The position numbers and the translations under genes are program-made. A DNA stretch of 45,066 nt from CAZIHO01 sp964538875 (GTDB taxonomy: Bacteria > Pseudomonadota > Gammaproteobacteria > Chromatiales > Chromatiaceae). The notes under the pieces were generated by a model. That model was given only the letters and a program-made list of their open reading frames with translations, did no database searches and was not told the origin of the DNA. Below, in pieces: positions 35,108 to 44,205 of the stretch (the stretch's first letter is position 1; each line of letters begins with the position of its first letter). The DNA lies in assembly GCA_964538875.1 (NCBI GenBank), contig CAZIHO010000012.1, positions 1 through 45,066 of the forward strand, read 5' to 3'.

Positions 35108-37876
35108 TTAGGCCTTGGCGACCTTGATGGTGAATTCCTGGGAGCGGAAGCCCGCCACCACCGGCTCCATGTCGTGGGGCACCAGCTTGTTGGTGGCGGT
35201 CCCCTGGCCGGTAGTCCGGGACAGAGCTGGGTTTTCCACGCCAAACGAGGAATAGATGAACAGGGCGTCGGGATGCACCAGACGGGTCAGGTAGGCACGC
35301 CCGCCGGTCTGCTGTCCCGACTGGTTGTTGGTCAGGCGCAGGGCGTCCCCTTGGGCGATGCCCAGAGCCTTGGCGCGGCTGGGATGAATCCAGACCCCCT
35401 TGTAGATATCCGCCTTGAATTGGTTGATGGCCGCCAGCACCGGATTGTTGCTATTGGTGGAGCCGTGGGACACGGTAGGCGTCTTACCATAGGTGAGATA
35501 GAACTCGTCCTTGTCCAGGGGCGCGTGGGTGGGCTTGTCGGCCCGGCACTGGGCCGGGATATAGGTGGCCAGCGTCGAGAAATGGGGTTGCTTGAAGCCC
35601 ATGCCCCGCAGGCCATGGAATAGGCCACTGAAGAATTCCACCCGGCCAGACTCGGTGGGTACCGGCATTTGCCGGGGCATGCTCATCTTGGCCAGCAGGT
35701 GACGCTTGTCCTCTTCGATGAGGACGCCCTTCTCCCGCAGTTTCTTATCTAGTTCCTCCACGGAAATGCCGAGTTGGGCGGCGGTTTGGGCAAAGGAAGT
35801 CCGCCGGCAGGCGGCGGCGAAGGCCCCATGCTTGTGGACCTTGCGGGTTTCCTCCATTTCCTTCTGCACACTGGCCTTGGAGATGCCGGTGAGCTTTTCC
35901 ACCCAGGTCAGGAAGCCGTCCGTATTGTTGCTGATGATCTCGGTCATCTTGAGCAGGATGTCGGCGGTTTCCTCGGTGTCGTACAGGGGTTCGATGGCCG
36001 CATAGCGGGTGGTGTACGCCAAGTCATGGTTGACGCCATTGCCATACAGGGTCGGTTCGTCCCGCTCCAGGTAAGTACTGTTGGGCAGGATCACGTCCGC
36101 ATAGGCGGCGGTGTCGGACGGCAACACGTCCACCAGCACCACCAGCTCCGTATTTTTATGACTGAGCAGTTCCTTCCAATAGCTGTCCGGATAGTAGTGG
36201 CGCACCGGATTAGCGGCGTTGATCAAGAAGGCCCGGGACAGGTAAGGCTCACCATTGTGGCTGACCCGGCCCTCCACCGACTCCTTGAGTCCGAAGTCGG
36301 TCATCACCGGCAGGGCCACGTTGAAGCGGCCCGCGTCCCGCTCCTGCTTACTGAACGCCCAAGTCCAGCCCGGCCGCCCATGGGAGAAGTTCTCGCCCTT
36401 GGACAGGGCATTGATGACCATCTTGGCGAAATGCATACCCGCCAGGTTGGCCATGGGCGCGGCGATGTCATGGCCCGCCTGATAGGCCTCGAACATGCGG
36501 TGGGCCTTGTGGTGGTATTCGCCGGCCATGATCCAGCCGCCTTCCGTGTCGATGCCGCCGGTCAGGGCTTGCAGCATGGCCTGCACCCGCCGGGTCATCA
36601 TGATGTTGCCGTAGCGGGCACCATGCCAACCGGGGTCCACGATGGCCGGGCGGGTGGTGCCGAACTCCTTGGCCACCTGGCGGATGACAGCGGCGTCCAC
36701 GCTGGTGGTGACCGCCGCCCATTCCGGCGTGCATTCGGCGATTTCCGCCAACTGGGCCTGGAACACCGTGACCGCCGGACGGCCGTCCAGGGTGAATCCC
36801 TGGGGAACCTTGAGGCCTGGCTGGAGACGATTGCCCTCCACGTCCACCCGGTTGTCATGGCTGAACTTGGCCAGCACCGCGACCCGGTCGGTTCCTTCCA
36901 GAACGACCCGGGGCCGCCCTTCCCCATCCAGGCTGGGTTGCCATTCACCCCGATCGTCCTTGGCTACCAAGAAAGGCATATTGGTATGGCCGCGCAGAAA
37001 GTCTGCGTCGTACCAGCCCTCCTCCATCATGAGCTTCATCATGGCCAGCAGGAAATTCAGATCCGTGCCGGGCCGGATCGGGATCCACTGGTCCGCCTTG
37101 GCGGCGGTTTCCGAGCAACGGGGATCCAGGGCCACCACCTTGGCACCGTTCTTGCGCCCCTGGGCGAATCGCACCATGCGGCAGGTGGATACGGCACCGA
37201 CGGAGGCATTGGCACCGACGAACAGGATGTAGCGAGCGTTGTCGAAATCCGGCAGCACCTCGTCGTGAATATTAAAATTGCCGGTCACCGTGTCCGTGCC
37301 CAGGTGGCCGGTGGTGACGCAATGCTGCATGGGCGAGGCGACGATATTGGGCACCTCGTTGGCCATGGCAAAGGGCACCGCCCAGTTCATGTAAAACACA
37401 CAGGAGGTCCAACCGCCGATCATGGTCCATTCCCAGGGCTTGATCGCGGCGGACTTGGAATGCTCGGCGATGTATTGATAGGCCTCGTCCCAACTGGCGG
37501 GGCGGAATTTGAACTCGCCGCGGCGACTGCCGGCCACCCGGATCATGGGCGTCTTGATCCGGTCCGTGTCGTAGGTCTGGCGCAAACCCGCCTGGCCCCG
37601 GGCGCAGATCTTGCCCCGGTTCAGGGTGGAGTTGGGGTTGCCGTCCAGCTTGACCACCCGCTTTTCGCCGCCGTTGGTGCGACTGGTGACCCGGATATTG
37701 CAGAGGGAAGAGCAGAAGTTACAGATGCTATAGCTGACATCCTCGGTGTTGTCAGCCGCTGGTTTGGCGGCGGAACTCCCAGCGCCGAGCGGAGTTAAAA
37801 GACTAAGTCCGGCCGCGCCAGCGCCACTGGCTTGCAAGAACGCGCGTCGTGTCAGACGCGGAAAACTCCAGCTCAT
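35108..37876 (-). CDS. Tat-exported molybdopterin oxidoreductase (Psr/Phs-like catalytic subunit)
   Basis: A 922-residue DMSO-reductase-family catalytic subunit. The N-terminus has a twin-arginine signal (PRLTRRAFLQASGAGAAG, AxA-like end near residue 38), then a [4Fe-4S] motif CNFCSSLCNI with the last Cys in KICARGQAG. The YILFVGANASVGAVSTCRM region is where the molybdenum-ligating residue is expected. Mo-bis-MGD motifs such as PVRHYYPDSYWKELL and DVLPSDTAAYADVILPNSTYLERDE follow, and a C-terminal GDALRLTNNQSG domain. The Tat signal argues against cytoplasmic SoeA; polysulfide, thiosulfate or tetrathionate reductase, or an arsenic enzyme of the Arx/Arr group, are alternatives. GGAGG lies six bases before ATG 37876; a GTG just upstream is less likely. 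Substrate is undetermined. Confidence 0.9.
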   Translation of the reverse strand: MSWSFPRLTRRAFLQASGAGAAGLSLLTPLGAGSSAAKPAADNTEDVSYSICNFCSSLCNIRVTSRTNGGEKRVVKLDGNPNSTLNRGKICARGQAGLRQTYDTDRIKTPMIRVAGSRRGEFKFRPASWDEAYQYIAEHSKSAAIKPWEWTMIGGWTSCVFYMNWAVPFAMANEVPNIVASPMQHCVTTGHLGTDTVTGNFNIHDEVLPDFDNARYILFVGANASVGAVSTCRMVRFAQGRKNGAKVVALDPRCSETAAKADQWIPIRPGTDLNFLLAMMKLMMEEGWYDADFLRGHTNMPFLVAKDDRGEWQPSLDGEGRPRVVLEGTDRVAVLAKFSHDNRVDVEGNRLQPGLKVPQGFTLDGRPAVTVFQAQLAEIAECTPEWAAVTTSVDAAVIRQVAKEFGTTRPAIVDPGWHGARYGNIMMTRRVQAMLQALTGGIDTEGGWIMAGEYHHKAHRMFEAYQAGHDIAAPMANLAGMHFAKMVINALSKGENFSHGRPGWTWAFSKQERDAGRFNVALPVMTDFGLKESVEGRVSHNGEPYLSRAFLINAANPVRHYYPDSYWKELLSHKNTELVVLVDVLPSDTAAYADVILPNSTYLERDEPTLYGNGVNHDLAYTTRYAAIEPLYDTEETADILLKMTEIISNNTDGFLTWVEKLTGISKASVQKEMEETRKVHKHGAFAAACRRTSFAQTAAQLGISVEELDKKLREKGVLIEEDKRHLLAKMSMPRQMPVPTESGRVEFFSGLFHGLRGMGFKQPHFSTLATYIPAQCRADKPTHAPLDKDEFYLTYGKTPTVSHGSTNSNNPVLAAINQFKADIYKGVWIHPSRAKALGIAQGDALRLTNNQSGQQTGGRAYLTRLVHPDALFIYSSFGVENPALSRTTGQGTATNKLVPHDMEPVVAGFRSQEFTIKVAKA

Positions 37877-38227
37877 CACACACCTCCCAGGATTAGAACA
37901 GCAACGAATGGGTCAGATCGGCGGCCGGTCACCCCTGAAGGGTGTTATTTTTGTTAGCTTGGCCGCGCCGGAACATGAATGGGCCTATTTGAAGAATCCT
38001 CCTGAAGACTGTCTAGCCGCTTCCGGCCAGTTACTTGACCCTGGTCACCAAAGCGCATCCTTAGGCCCATGCTCGGGAATGGCCATGACTCGGCGTATAT
38101 GCCTTATAAATCTTATGTGAACTTATTATTTTTTTTATTCTTATCGTGGCGCCTGGCCCTCTATTCCAGCTAGGGGCCAGCAACCGGACCCGCTAAACTT
38201 CCGCCGCTTTTTGTATTCCAAGCGTCC
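37877..38227. promoter_or_regulatory. Divergent intergenic region, molybdoenzyme operon and gspA
   Basis: This 351-base region serves both the minus-strand molybdoenzyme genes and the plus-strand gspA. A small caccc/gggtg hairpin (37930-37944) is followed by ttattttt on the plus strand. An FNR/DNR-like dyad lies at 38035-38048 (separate entry). The stretch 38093-38146 is strongly A/T-rich and a likely promoter zone. A ctggccc/gggccag dyad lies at about 38151-38179. Confidence 0.5.
38035..38048. promoter_or_regulatory. Possible FNR/DNR-family operator
   Basis: TTGACCCTGGTCAC matches the pattern TTGAC-N4-GTCAA used by Crp/FNR/DNR-type regulators except at the last base. The symmetric core TGAC-N4-GTCA is perfect. 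It lies about 160 bases before the catalytic-subunit start and 180 before gspA. An anaerobically or redox-controlled molybdoenzyme would suit it. A chance occurrence cannot be excluded by eye. Confidence 0.3.
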
Positions 38228-39928
38228 ATGTATCCAGAATATTTCGGCCTCAAGGAATCTAGCTTCTCGATCACGCCGGACCCTCAGTATCTATACCTGA
38301 GCCGGCAACACCGGGAAGCCTTGGCCCATCTGCTGTACGGCACCGGCGACAGCGGCGGTTTCGTATTGCTCACCGGCGAGGTGGGCACCGGCAAGACCAC
38401 GGTCTGCCGAGCCTTTCTGGAACAGCTGCCGGCGGAAGTGGACGTGGCGCTGATCCTGAATCCAGCCCTGTCCGCCACCGAATTGCTGCATACGGTTTGC
38501 CAGGAACTGGGCATCCAGGTGCCGCCCGGCGAAACCTCCATGGCGCTGCTGCTGGAACGGCTCAACGGTTTTCTGCTGGACGCCCATGCTCGGGGCCGGC
38601 GGCCGGTGCTCTTGATCGACGAGGCGCAAAACCTCAAACCCGAGGTGTTGGAGCAAATCCGCCTGCTCACCAACTTAGAAACCGCCAAGTACAAGCTGTT
38701 GCAGATTTTTCTGATCGGCCAGCCGGAATTACGGGATCTGCTGCAACGCCCGGAGTTGCGCCAGTTGGCCCAGCGCATCACCGCCCGCTATCACCTGTTG
38801 CCCCTGAACCAGGCGGAAACCGGCGACTACATCCGGCACCGGCTGGCGGTGGCGGGCGTGGAACGGCGGATATTCACGCCGGCGGCGCTACGGCGCATCT
38901 TCCGCCTCACCGACGGTCTGCCCCGGCTCATCAATATTCTGTGCGACCGGGCCCTACTGGGGGGCTACGCCACCCGCAGCGCCCTGATCGATGCAGGCAT
39001 CGTCAATCGGGCGGCCCGGGAGTTGAAAGGCCATCCGGCCCCATCGGCCTGGCGGCGCTGGGCAGCGGCGGCCGTCGTCCTGATTCTGCTTGGCGCGGTG
39101 GGCGCCTATGCCTGGCGGGAGTGGCCGCTGCCAGCCCCCAGCAGCGGTGATGCCGCGACGGCACCGGTCGCCGGTGAGCAACACGCCGCCAACCCGGAAC
39201 CGGCTCCGGCTCCAACTCCGGCGTCGGCGCAATCCAGCGAGGCACCGGCCCCGACGGTAGCCAGCGCGATGGCGCCTGCGCCCAGCAGCCCGGCAACCCA
39301 GCCCGGTCCCGAGCCGCTAGCCGGACTGGACGAGCTCATCATGGACCGGCGCACTGCCATGGTTCTGTTGTTCAAGACCTGGGGCATCAACCTAGCCCCG
39401 AACTTTGCCGGCGATCCCTGCGATCAGGCCGCCAGCCATGGCTTGCAATGCCGCAATATCCGGGGCACCTGGAACCAGCTACGGCACATCGACCGGCCGA
39501 CCCTCATCACCCTGTTCCGGCCCGGCGGCGCCAGCGGTCAAACCCTGGTGACCGGCCTGTCCACTCATCGGGTCAGCCTGGTATCCAACAAGGCGGAGGC
39601 CCGCTTTGAGCTGTCCAAGGTGGAACCCTACTGGTATGGGGAAGGCCTGGTCCTCTGGAAACCACCCCCCGGTGGCGTGACCCTGATCGGACCCATGTCC
39701 CCGTCCGACGCAGTCCGTTGGTTGCGCCAAACCCTAGCGAAGATCCCCGGTGTCCAGCTCAAGTCGGTGGACTCCTTGGAGTTCGACGGCGAGGTGGCGG
39801 GCGCGGTCAAGCGCTTCCAAACCGAGCGGGGCCTGACTCCCGACGGCCTGGCGGGTCCCGAGACCCTCATGCAACTCAGTGCCGCCGCCAAATTGGCGGA
39901 TCAACCCCGACTCACCAGCTCCCCCTGA
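38228..39928 (+). CDS. gspA: GspA/ExeA-type AAA ATPase with C-terminal peptidoglycan-binding domain
   Basis: A 566-residue ExeA/GspA-like protein that, with GspB, helps insert the type II secretion secretin through peptidoglycan. It begins MYPEYFGLKESSFSITPDPQ (the ExeA signature), then Walker A GEVGTGKTT near 51-59, Walker B PVLLIDEAQ near 130-138, and a sensor region IFLIGQPELRDLL. A transmembrane segment (about 278-297) is followed by a Pro/Ala-rich linker and, after an unassigned domain, PG-binding type 1 (LEFDGEVAGAVKRFQTERGL, TPDGLAGPETL) near 515-555. No strong ribosome site was found. It is followed six bases later by gspB. The rest of the type II secretion genes are not here. Confidence 0.92.
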   Translation: MYPEYFGLKESSFSITPDPQYLYLSRQHREALAHLLYGTGDSGGFVLLTGEVGTGKTTVCRAFLEQLPAEVDVALILNPALSATELLHTVCQELGIQVPPGETSMALLLERLNGFLLDAHARGRRPVLLIDEAQNLKPEVLEQIRLLTNLETAKYKLLQIFLIGQPELRDLLQRPELRQLAQRITARYHLLPLNQAETGDYIRHRLAVAGVERRIFTPAALRRIFRLTDGLPRLINILCDRALLGGYATRSALIDAGIVNRAARELKGHPAPSAWRRWAAAAVVLILLGAVGAYAWREWPLPAPSSGDAATAPVAGEQHAANPEPAPAPTPASAQSSEAPAPTVASAMAPAPSSPATQPGPEPLAGLDELIMDRRTAMVLLFKTWGINLAPNFAGDPCDQAASHGLQCRNIRGTWNQLRHIDRPTLITLFRPGGASGQTLVTGLSTHRVSLVSNKAEARFELSKVEPYWYGEGLVLWKPPPGGVTLIGPMSPSDAVRWLRQTLAKIPGVQLKSVDSLEFDGEVAGAVKRFQTERGLTPDGLAGPETLMQLSAAAKLADQPRLTSSP

Positions 39929-39934
39929 GGCACC

Positions 39935-41074
39935 ATGTCCTACATTCTTGAGGCCCTCAAGCGGTCGCAACTAGAGCGGGAGCGGGGACGGGTACCCACC
40001 TTGGCCAGCGTTCCCCAGGCGGGACTGGATCGACGCCCGCCCAGTGCCTGGCCCTGGTGGTGGGGACTGCTGGGGGTCGCGACCCTGGGCATCACCGCCT
40101 ACACGGCCATCCAGCTCCATCGCCCGCCACCGGAACCGGCGGCGGTTCTGGCCCAGTCCCCGACGGGCGGCACGCCTGCCGGACCCCCAGCAGGCCAACC
40201 GTCACTGGCGGGCGGGGCGCCCCAGGCCGCCGGACAACCCCTGGTCACCCCCCTGGTCACGCCGGTGCCCCAGGCGGGCGGCCTGCCGCTGCCTATGCTG
40301 GCCGACGCGGGCCAGGCCCCGCAGCCATCCTACTCGTACCCCCAGCCGGGCTACGTCGCCGGGGGCTATTTCCCCTACCCGGGGGTCCCCTACCCCGGCT
40401 ATTACGGCGCACTCCCGACAACTCAGCAGCCGCTGCCCGCCGGCCTGCCGCAACCCGGCGTCACCCCCATGGTCTACTACCCCATGGGGCCCGCCGGCAG
40501 CTATCCGGTTCCCGGACCAGTGCCGCCCCAGGAGCCGGTCCCGGAGCCGGATTTGTCGGATGTGCCGGCGGTGCCCCTGGCGCCCCGCGCCAGCAGCGCC
40601 TCCACCGCCGCCGCCAGCAGTAGCGGTAACGGGTCCGGGGTACCGGCCGATCTGCGCCGGGAAGTGGAGCGCTTCCGCAAGGAGATGGCCAAGGAAGTCA
40701 AGGACGACAAGGCGCCAGCTAAGCCCAAGACCAGCGCCCGCAGGGAAGCAGCGGAACCCCCGGCCGCCGAGGTGGCGCCGCCGCCGCTGCCGCCGGTGGC
40801 TGCCAGCGCTCCGCCCAGCCCCTCAACAGCCGCCCCTAGTGGCGACCGGCCCGGCGGCGTGGGCGAACTGCCCATGTCTCTACAGGCGAAAATTCCATCC
40901 CAACGCTTGACCGCCCACGTCTACGGGGGGGAGTCGAGCGGCCGCTTCGTGATCTACAACTCGCAACGCCTGGCCGAGGGCGGGCGCAGCAAGGAAGGCT
41001 TGACCGTCAAGGAAATCATGGCCGAGGGCGCGGTCATGGAATTCGAGGGCCAGCGCTTCTTCGTGCCCCGTTGA
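39935..41074 (+). CDS. gspB: GspB/ExeB-like type II secretion assembly protein
   Basis: A 379-residue bitopic protein. The N-terminus MSYILEALKRSQLERERGRVP is a strong GspB signature, followed by one transmembrane segment (WWWGLLGVATLGITAYTAI, about 39-57). A long Pro/Gln/Tyr-rich periplasmic linker (about 65-235) has repeated PYPG- and PQPG-type motifs. The C-terminal GspB domain (about 310-379) contains ELPMSLQAKIPSQRLTAHVY and FEGQRFFVPR. It partners with the GspA ATPase six bases upstream. Together they span the inner membrane and bind peptidoglycan to place the secretin. Confidence 0.9.
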   Translation: MSYILEALKRSQLERERGRVPTLASVPQAGLDRRPPSAWPWWWGLLGVATLGITAYTAIQLHRPPPEPAAVLAQSPTGGTPAGPPAGQPSLAGGAPQAAGQPLVTPLVTPVPQAGGLPLPMLADAGQAPQPSYSYPQPGYVAGGYFPYPGVPYPGYYGALPTTQQPLPAGLPQPGVTPMVYYPMGPAGSYPVPGPVPPQEPVPEPDLSDVPAVPLAPRASSASTAAASSSGNGSGVPADLRREVERFRKEMAKEVKDDKAPAKPKTSARREAAEPPAAEVAPPPLPPVAASAPPSPSTAAPSGDRPGGVGELPMSLQAKIPSQRLTAHVYGGESSGRFVIYNSQRLAEGGRSKEGLTVKEIMAEGAVMEFEGQRFFVPR

Positions 41075-41091
41075 GGCGTGCGTTTCTGGGT

Positions 41092-42750
41092 TCAGGTGGC
41101 TCGTTTCCAGCGATGGAAATTGAGGCGGAAGCAACTGCCGCCGGTGGGTACTGGAAGATACTCCAGATCAACCTGGTTGATCTCGCACAATTCCCGGGCG
41201 ATGTAGAGACCCAGGCCAGTGCCCTTGGCCCGGGTGGTAAAGAAGGGTTCAAAAATCTGACGCACCTGACTGGGATCGATGCCGGCGCCCTGATCCAGCA
41301 CTTCCACGAATGGATGGGGTCTGGACTTGGTAAGACCCACATTCAACTGAATGCTGGTGGGTCCCTGCTCGGACGCCCCATGCACCAGGGCGTTGTCGCA
41401 CAGGTTGGTCAACACCTGGGTCAGGTGGGCCGGGTCCAGGTAAATCCATAGGTTGGCCCGCTCCATGTAGCAGCGGAACAGCTCCGGGTCCAACATGCGG
41501 GTGCGGACGAAATCGTCCTGAAACTCCTTGATCCAATTGCCCAGGTTCAAGTGTTCGGGACGCGCCTGCTCCCGCCGGGATAACTGGAGCACCGTCTCGA
41601 TGATGGTGTTCACCCGCTTGGAGTTGGCTTTGATGATTTCCGTCAACCGCTGATCCGCCCCATTGAGATCCGGGGACTCCGCCAACAACTGGCCGGCGTG
41701 ACTGATGGCGCCCAGCGGATTACGGATCTCATGGGCGATGCTGGCGGTCAACCGGCCCAGGGACGCCAGCTTGAGTTGTTGCGCCTGTTGCGTGACTCCG
41801 GCGCTGTCTTCCAGAAAAATCAGGATTCCGCCGGACTCGACCCCCAGCGGCGCGAAGGCGGGTTTGAGTTCCGCGCCCCCCAACTGGGGCCGAAACAGGG
41901 GTGCTGTCCCCCGGGTGTCCTTGCGCCAGTCCCGGATCATGTCCGGGAGCAGATTGCAGGCCCGCTCCAAGGGCTCACCCACCTTGGCGCCGGGCATCCC
42001 CAGCAGATACCAGGCCGTCTCGTTCATCAAACGGATGGTTAAATCCTGGTCCACGGCCAACACGCCGGTATTCATGTGTTCGATGATGTAGGCGTTCAAT
42101 TGGGCCATGTTGGCCAAATCCAGCCCCCGCTGCCGAGCCAGTTGTTCCGTGGCCCGCAACCGCCGGGACAGGATCAGGGCCACCAACGCCACCGCGAAAA
42201 AGGCGATGCCGAGAAATGCGCTTTGGGCGTATTCAACCGGCGACGGAAAGCCCCGCCAATGGGCCACGCCGGTGGAAGCCAATACCGCCAGGCTGGCCAG
42301 GGCAGCAAAAAACAGCGCCTGGCGCCCTTCCATCAACAAGCTAGCGGCGGCAATGGACACCGAGATCAGCAAGCCCAGGCCACTGGTGGTGCCGCCACTG
42401 GCATGCATGAGCAGGGTCAAGGCGAGGATGTCGGAATAGAGCGCAAAGCTGGCCTGGGTGGTCACCGCCAGGGCACGGGTAAAGAAGAAAATGCCGCTGG
42501 AAATCACCGCACCCAGGTAAATAGTCACTATGATCTCAAACAGGCCCGGATAGGCACTGCCCAGCAGACCGGACGGGTCCAGTCCCACCACCGTGCGGGA
42601 GCGCTGGATCAGCAGGGCCACCAGCAGCAAACCAACCAGCATAGCCCGATAGAAAACGAATAACCGTAGGGCCAGCCAGGCTTGGTGTTCCCGTTCGCTT
42701 TCCGGGATCCGGGGTGGACCGATCAAGCGATCCAAGAAGTTGCGTAGAAT
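41092..42750 (-). CDS. pilS: PilS/NtrB-like sensor histidine kinase
   Basis: A two-component sensor kinase of the PilS type. An N-terminal region with about six membrane helices (to residue 190) is followed by a PAS domain (ANMAQLNAYIIEHMNTGVLAVD, about 205-300), the phospho-His motif SIAHEIRNPLGAISHAGQLL, N box LTNLCDNALVHGAS, and G boxes DQGAGID and GTGLGLYIARELC. The best ribosome site (GGAGG) is eight bases before an ATT codon at 42750; between it and an in-frame stop there is no ATG or GTG, and the next option is TTG at 42735, 23 bases off. PilR, normally next, is absent: the neighbour is convergent gspB. 547-552 residues. Confidence 0.88.
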   Translation of the reverse strand: MLRNFLDRLIGPPRIPESEREHQAWLALRLFVFYRAMLVGLLLVALLIQRSRTVVGLDPSGLLGSAYPGLFEIIVTIYLGAVISSGIFFFTRALAVTTQASFALYSDILALTLLMHASGGTTSGLGLLISVSIAAASLLMEGRQALFFAALASLAVLASTGVAHWRGFPSPVEYAQSAFLGIAFFAVALVALILSRRLRATEQLARQRGLDLANMAQLNAYIIEHMNTGVLAVDQDLTIRLMNETAWYLLGMPGAKVGEPLERACNLLPDMIRDWRKDTRGTAPLFRPQLGGAELKPAFAPLGVESGGILIFLEDSAGVTQQAQQLKLASLGRLTASIAHEIRNPLGAISHAGQLLAESPDLNGADQRLTEIIKANSKRVNTIIETVLQLSRREQARPEHLNLGNWIKEFQDDFVRTRMLDPELFRCYMERANLWIYLDPAHLTQVLTNLCDNALVHGASEQGPTSIQLNVGLTKSRPHPFVEVLDQGAGIDPSQVRQIFEPFFTTRAKGTGLGLYIARELCEINQVDLEYLPVPTGGSCFRLNFHRWKRAT

Positions 42751-43032
42751 GCCGGTATCCTCCCGGTGGGGTGTTTATCTCATGCCAATCTTATCGAATC
42801 GCCCTAGCCTTTTCTGCTAGAGTGAGGAGGTTTCACCAAAGGCAACCCCGCGCGTTCCAGACGCCGCCCAGCCGTATTGGCGCCCCGGCGCCACCGGGAG
42901 GCTTCATCCCAGGGGAACGCGTCAGCGATGAAATATAGACGGAGCCGAACCCAGTTTGGACTCTAAGGAGGGAAGCGGCGCCGCGACGGCCTGGCTTCCC
43001 GTTCCCCAGCGACAAGAAGGCAGACAGCCCCC
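42751..43032. promoter_or_regulatory. Divergent intergenic region pilS / sucC
   Basis: These 282 bases hold the promoters of pilS and sucCD. The ribosome site for pilS (GGAGG) is at 42759-42763. Nearer sucC, AAGAAGG is 12 bases before the ATG. A possible promoter-like ttctgctagagt occurs around 42812-42824. No operator was identified. Confidence 0.35.
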
Positions 43033-44205
43033 ATGCATTTACACGAATATCAAGCCAAGCAACTCCTGGCCCGGTTTGATGTCCCGGTCCCCCGTGGAAC
43101 CCCGGCCCAAACCCCGGAGGCGGCGCGCCAAGCGGCCGCTGATCTAGGCGGCGACCGCTGGATGGTCAAGGCCCAGGCCCACACCGGCGGACGCGGCAAG
43201 GCCGGCGGCGTGCTCCTGGTGGATAGCCTGGAGCGAGTGGAAGCAGAAGCCCGGCGCCTATTGGGCAGCCGGCTGGTTACCCACCAGAGCGGCCCCGGCG
43301 GGCTGCCGGTGGATACGCTGTTGATCGAGTCCCCCACCCGCATCGAGCGGGAACTCTACGTCAGCCTGCTGGTGGACCGGGCCTCCCGCCGGATCATCTT
43401 CCTGGCCTCCAGCGCCGGCGGCATGGACATCGAGGAAGTGGCGGCCCGTACCCCGGAACTCATCGTCAGCACCCAGGTCCAGCCGGCAGCGGGCCTCCAG
43501 CCCTGGCAGTGTCGGCGCATCGCCTTTGCCCTGGGCCTGGCCGGTAACCAATCTCGGCAACTGGTAAAGGTCTTGGCGGGCCTGTACCGGGCCTTTGATG
43601 CCTGTGACGCCAGCCTGCTGGAAATCAATCCCCTGGTGGTGACGGCAGACGGCGACCTGCTGGCCCTGGACGCCAAGATCAACTTAGACGACAACGCCAT
43701 CGGCCGGCATCCGGATTTGCTCGCCCAGCGGGACATCGGCCAGGAAGACCCCCGGGAAGCGGCGGCCAAAGAGCACGACCTCAACTACATCAGCCTGGAC
43801 GGTAACATTGGCTGCATGGTCAACGGCGCCGGCCTGGCCATGGCCACCATGGACCTGGTCAAGCTGCACGGCGGCGAGCCCGCCAACTTCCTGGACGTGG
43901 GCGGCGGCACCACGGCGGCGCGGGTCGCCGAGGCGTTCAAACTGATCCTCTCGGATCCCAAGGTAGAAGCGGTGCTGGTCAACATCTTCGGCGGCATCGT
44001 CCGTTGTGACCTGATCGCGGAAGGCATCATTCAGGCGGTCAAAGAAGTGGGTATCCGGGTTCCGGTGGTGGTGCGCCTGGAAGGCACCAACGCGGACCAG
44101 GGCCTGGAGCTTTTAGATAAGAGCCAATTAGCCATCACCACGGCCCACAGCCTGGGAGATGCGGCGGATAAGGTAGTCGCGGCGATCCGGGGAGGTGCGG
44201 CATGA
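43033..44205 (+). CDS. sucC: Succinyl-CoA synthetase beta subunit SucC
   Basis: A 390-residue ADP/GDP-forming succinyl-CoA synthetase beta subunit of the TCA cycle, making a nucleoside triphosphate from succinyl-CoA. Signatures: MHLHEYQAKQLLARFDVPVPRG, an ATP-grasp segment KAQAHTGGRGKAGGV, EINPLVVTADGDLLALDAKI (metal site), the signature GNIGCMVNGAGLAMATMDL, and the NIFGGIVRCDLIAEGI loop. Length is typical. Its TGA overlaps the sucD ATG by four bases (ATGA), so they are translated together. Confidence 0.97.
   Translation: MHLHEYQAKQLLARFDVPVPRGTPAQTPEAARQAAADLGGDRWMVKAQAHTGGRGKAGGVLLVDSLERVEAEARRLLGSRLVTHQSGPGGLPVDTLLIESPTRIERELYVSLLVDRASRRIIFLASSAGGMDIEEVAARTPELIVSTQVQPAAGLQPWQCRRIAFALGLAGNQSRQLVKVLAGLYRAFDACDASLLEINPLVVTADGDLLALDAKINLDDNAIGRHPDLLAQRDIGQEDPREAAAKEHDLNYISLDGNIGCMVNGAGLAMATMDLVKLHGGEPANFLDVGGGTTAARVAEAFKLILSDPKVEAVLVNIFGGIVRCDLIAEGIIQAVKEVGIRVPVVVRLEGTNADQGLELLDKSQLAITTAHSLGDAADKVVAAIRGGAA

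Noticed and set aside
35774..37798. A very long open frame (674 codons) on the plus strand, opposite the molybdoenzyme gene
   Set aside because: Its translation is His/Gly/Val/Gln-rich without any domain, and the opposite strand encodes a clear 922-aa enzyme. Long antisense frames are common in GC-rich genes.
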